Assembly (NCBI GenBank): GCA_900556525.1
Contig: USOZ01000105.1
Location: 1 to 6,351, forward strand
From: an uncultured Oscillospiraceae bacterium
Lineage (GTDB): Bacteria; Bacillota; Clostridia; Oscillospirales; Ruminococcaceae
DNA: 6,351 bases
Direction of reading: 5' to 3'
The notes under the pieces are model-generated. The model was not told where the DNA came from. It searched no databases and saw nothing but the letters and a program-made list of their open reading frames with translations. Shown in pieces: positions 6,340 through 6,351 of this stretch. Made by a program: the position numbers and the translations under genes. Numbering within the stretch: position 1 is the first letter of the stretch; every line of letters begins with the position of its first letter.

Positions 6340-6351
6340 GAAATTAGTATT

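Noticed and set aside
1..6351. CRISPR array, tRNA or rRNA genes, insertion sequences, phage genes
   Set aside because: No regularly spaced repeats, cloverleaf, transposase motifs or terminal inverted repeats were seen; coding and control sequence explains almost the whole window.

Overview
The window holds three genes and one well-defined control region. It looks like a chromosomal segment of a low-to-mid GC Gram-positive anaerobe, most likely a Clostridia member from the gut. That guess rests on strong GGAGG ribosome binding sites, frequent ATA and AGC codons, a LytTR regulator paired with a GHKL-type kinase, and a secreted FG-GAP/FN3 protein. The genus cannot be fixed from this sequence.

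Layout. (1) Bases 1-3649, minus strand, are the first 1216 codons of a very large secreted protein whose 3' end lies beyond base 1. It has a signal peptide, a degenerate FG-GAP beta-propeller region (about residues 100-635), a Ser/Thr-rich domain of unrecognised family (about 637-955), an FN3 domain and two 'bacterial repeat' modules. The frame is open to the window edge, and I translated it codon by codon. (2) Bases 3650-3874 are a divergent control region. It has a strong sigma-A-type promoter facing right, a TATAAT element with almost no -35 facing left, and between them a near-perfect tandem repeat with 20 bp period. (3) Bases 3875-4582, plus strand, encode a LytTR response regulator that begins at TTG. 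(4) Bases 4591-4630 are a 15-bp-stem hairpin usable as a terminator from both sides. (5) Bases 4635-6275, minus strand, encode a membrane sensor kinase with a sizeable extracytoplasmic domain. (6) Bases 6276-6351 are the kinase leader, with two small inverted repeats.

Working model (inference). The kinase senses an external signal and phosphorylates the LytTR regulator at Asp60. The regulator binds the 20-bp-period repeat and switches on the divergently transcribed secreted protein, whose promoter lacks a good -35 and has the repeat where an activator would sit. Kinase and regulator genes are tail to tail rather than in one operon, so their dosage is set separately. The secreted protein is therefore the likely main output of this small locus.
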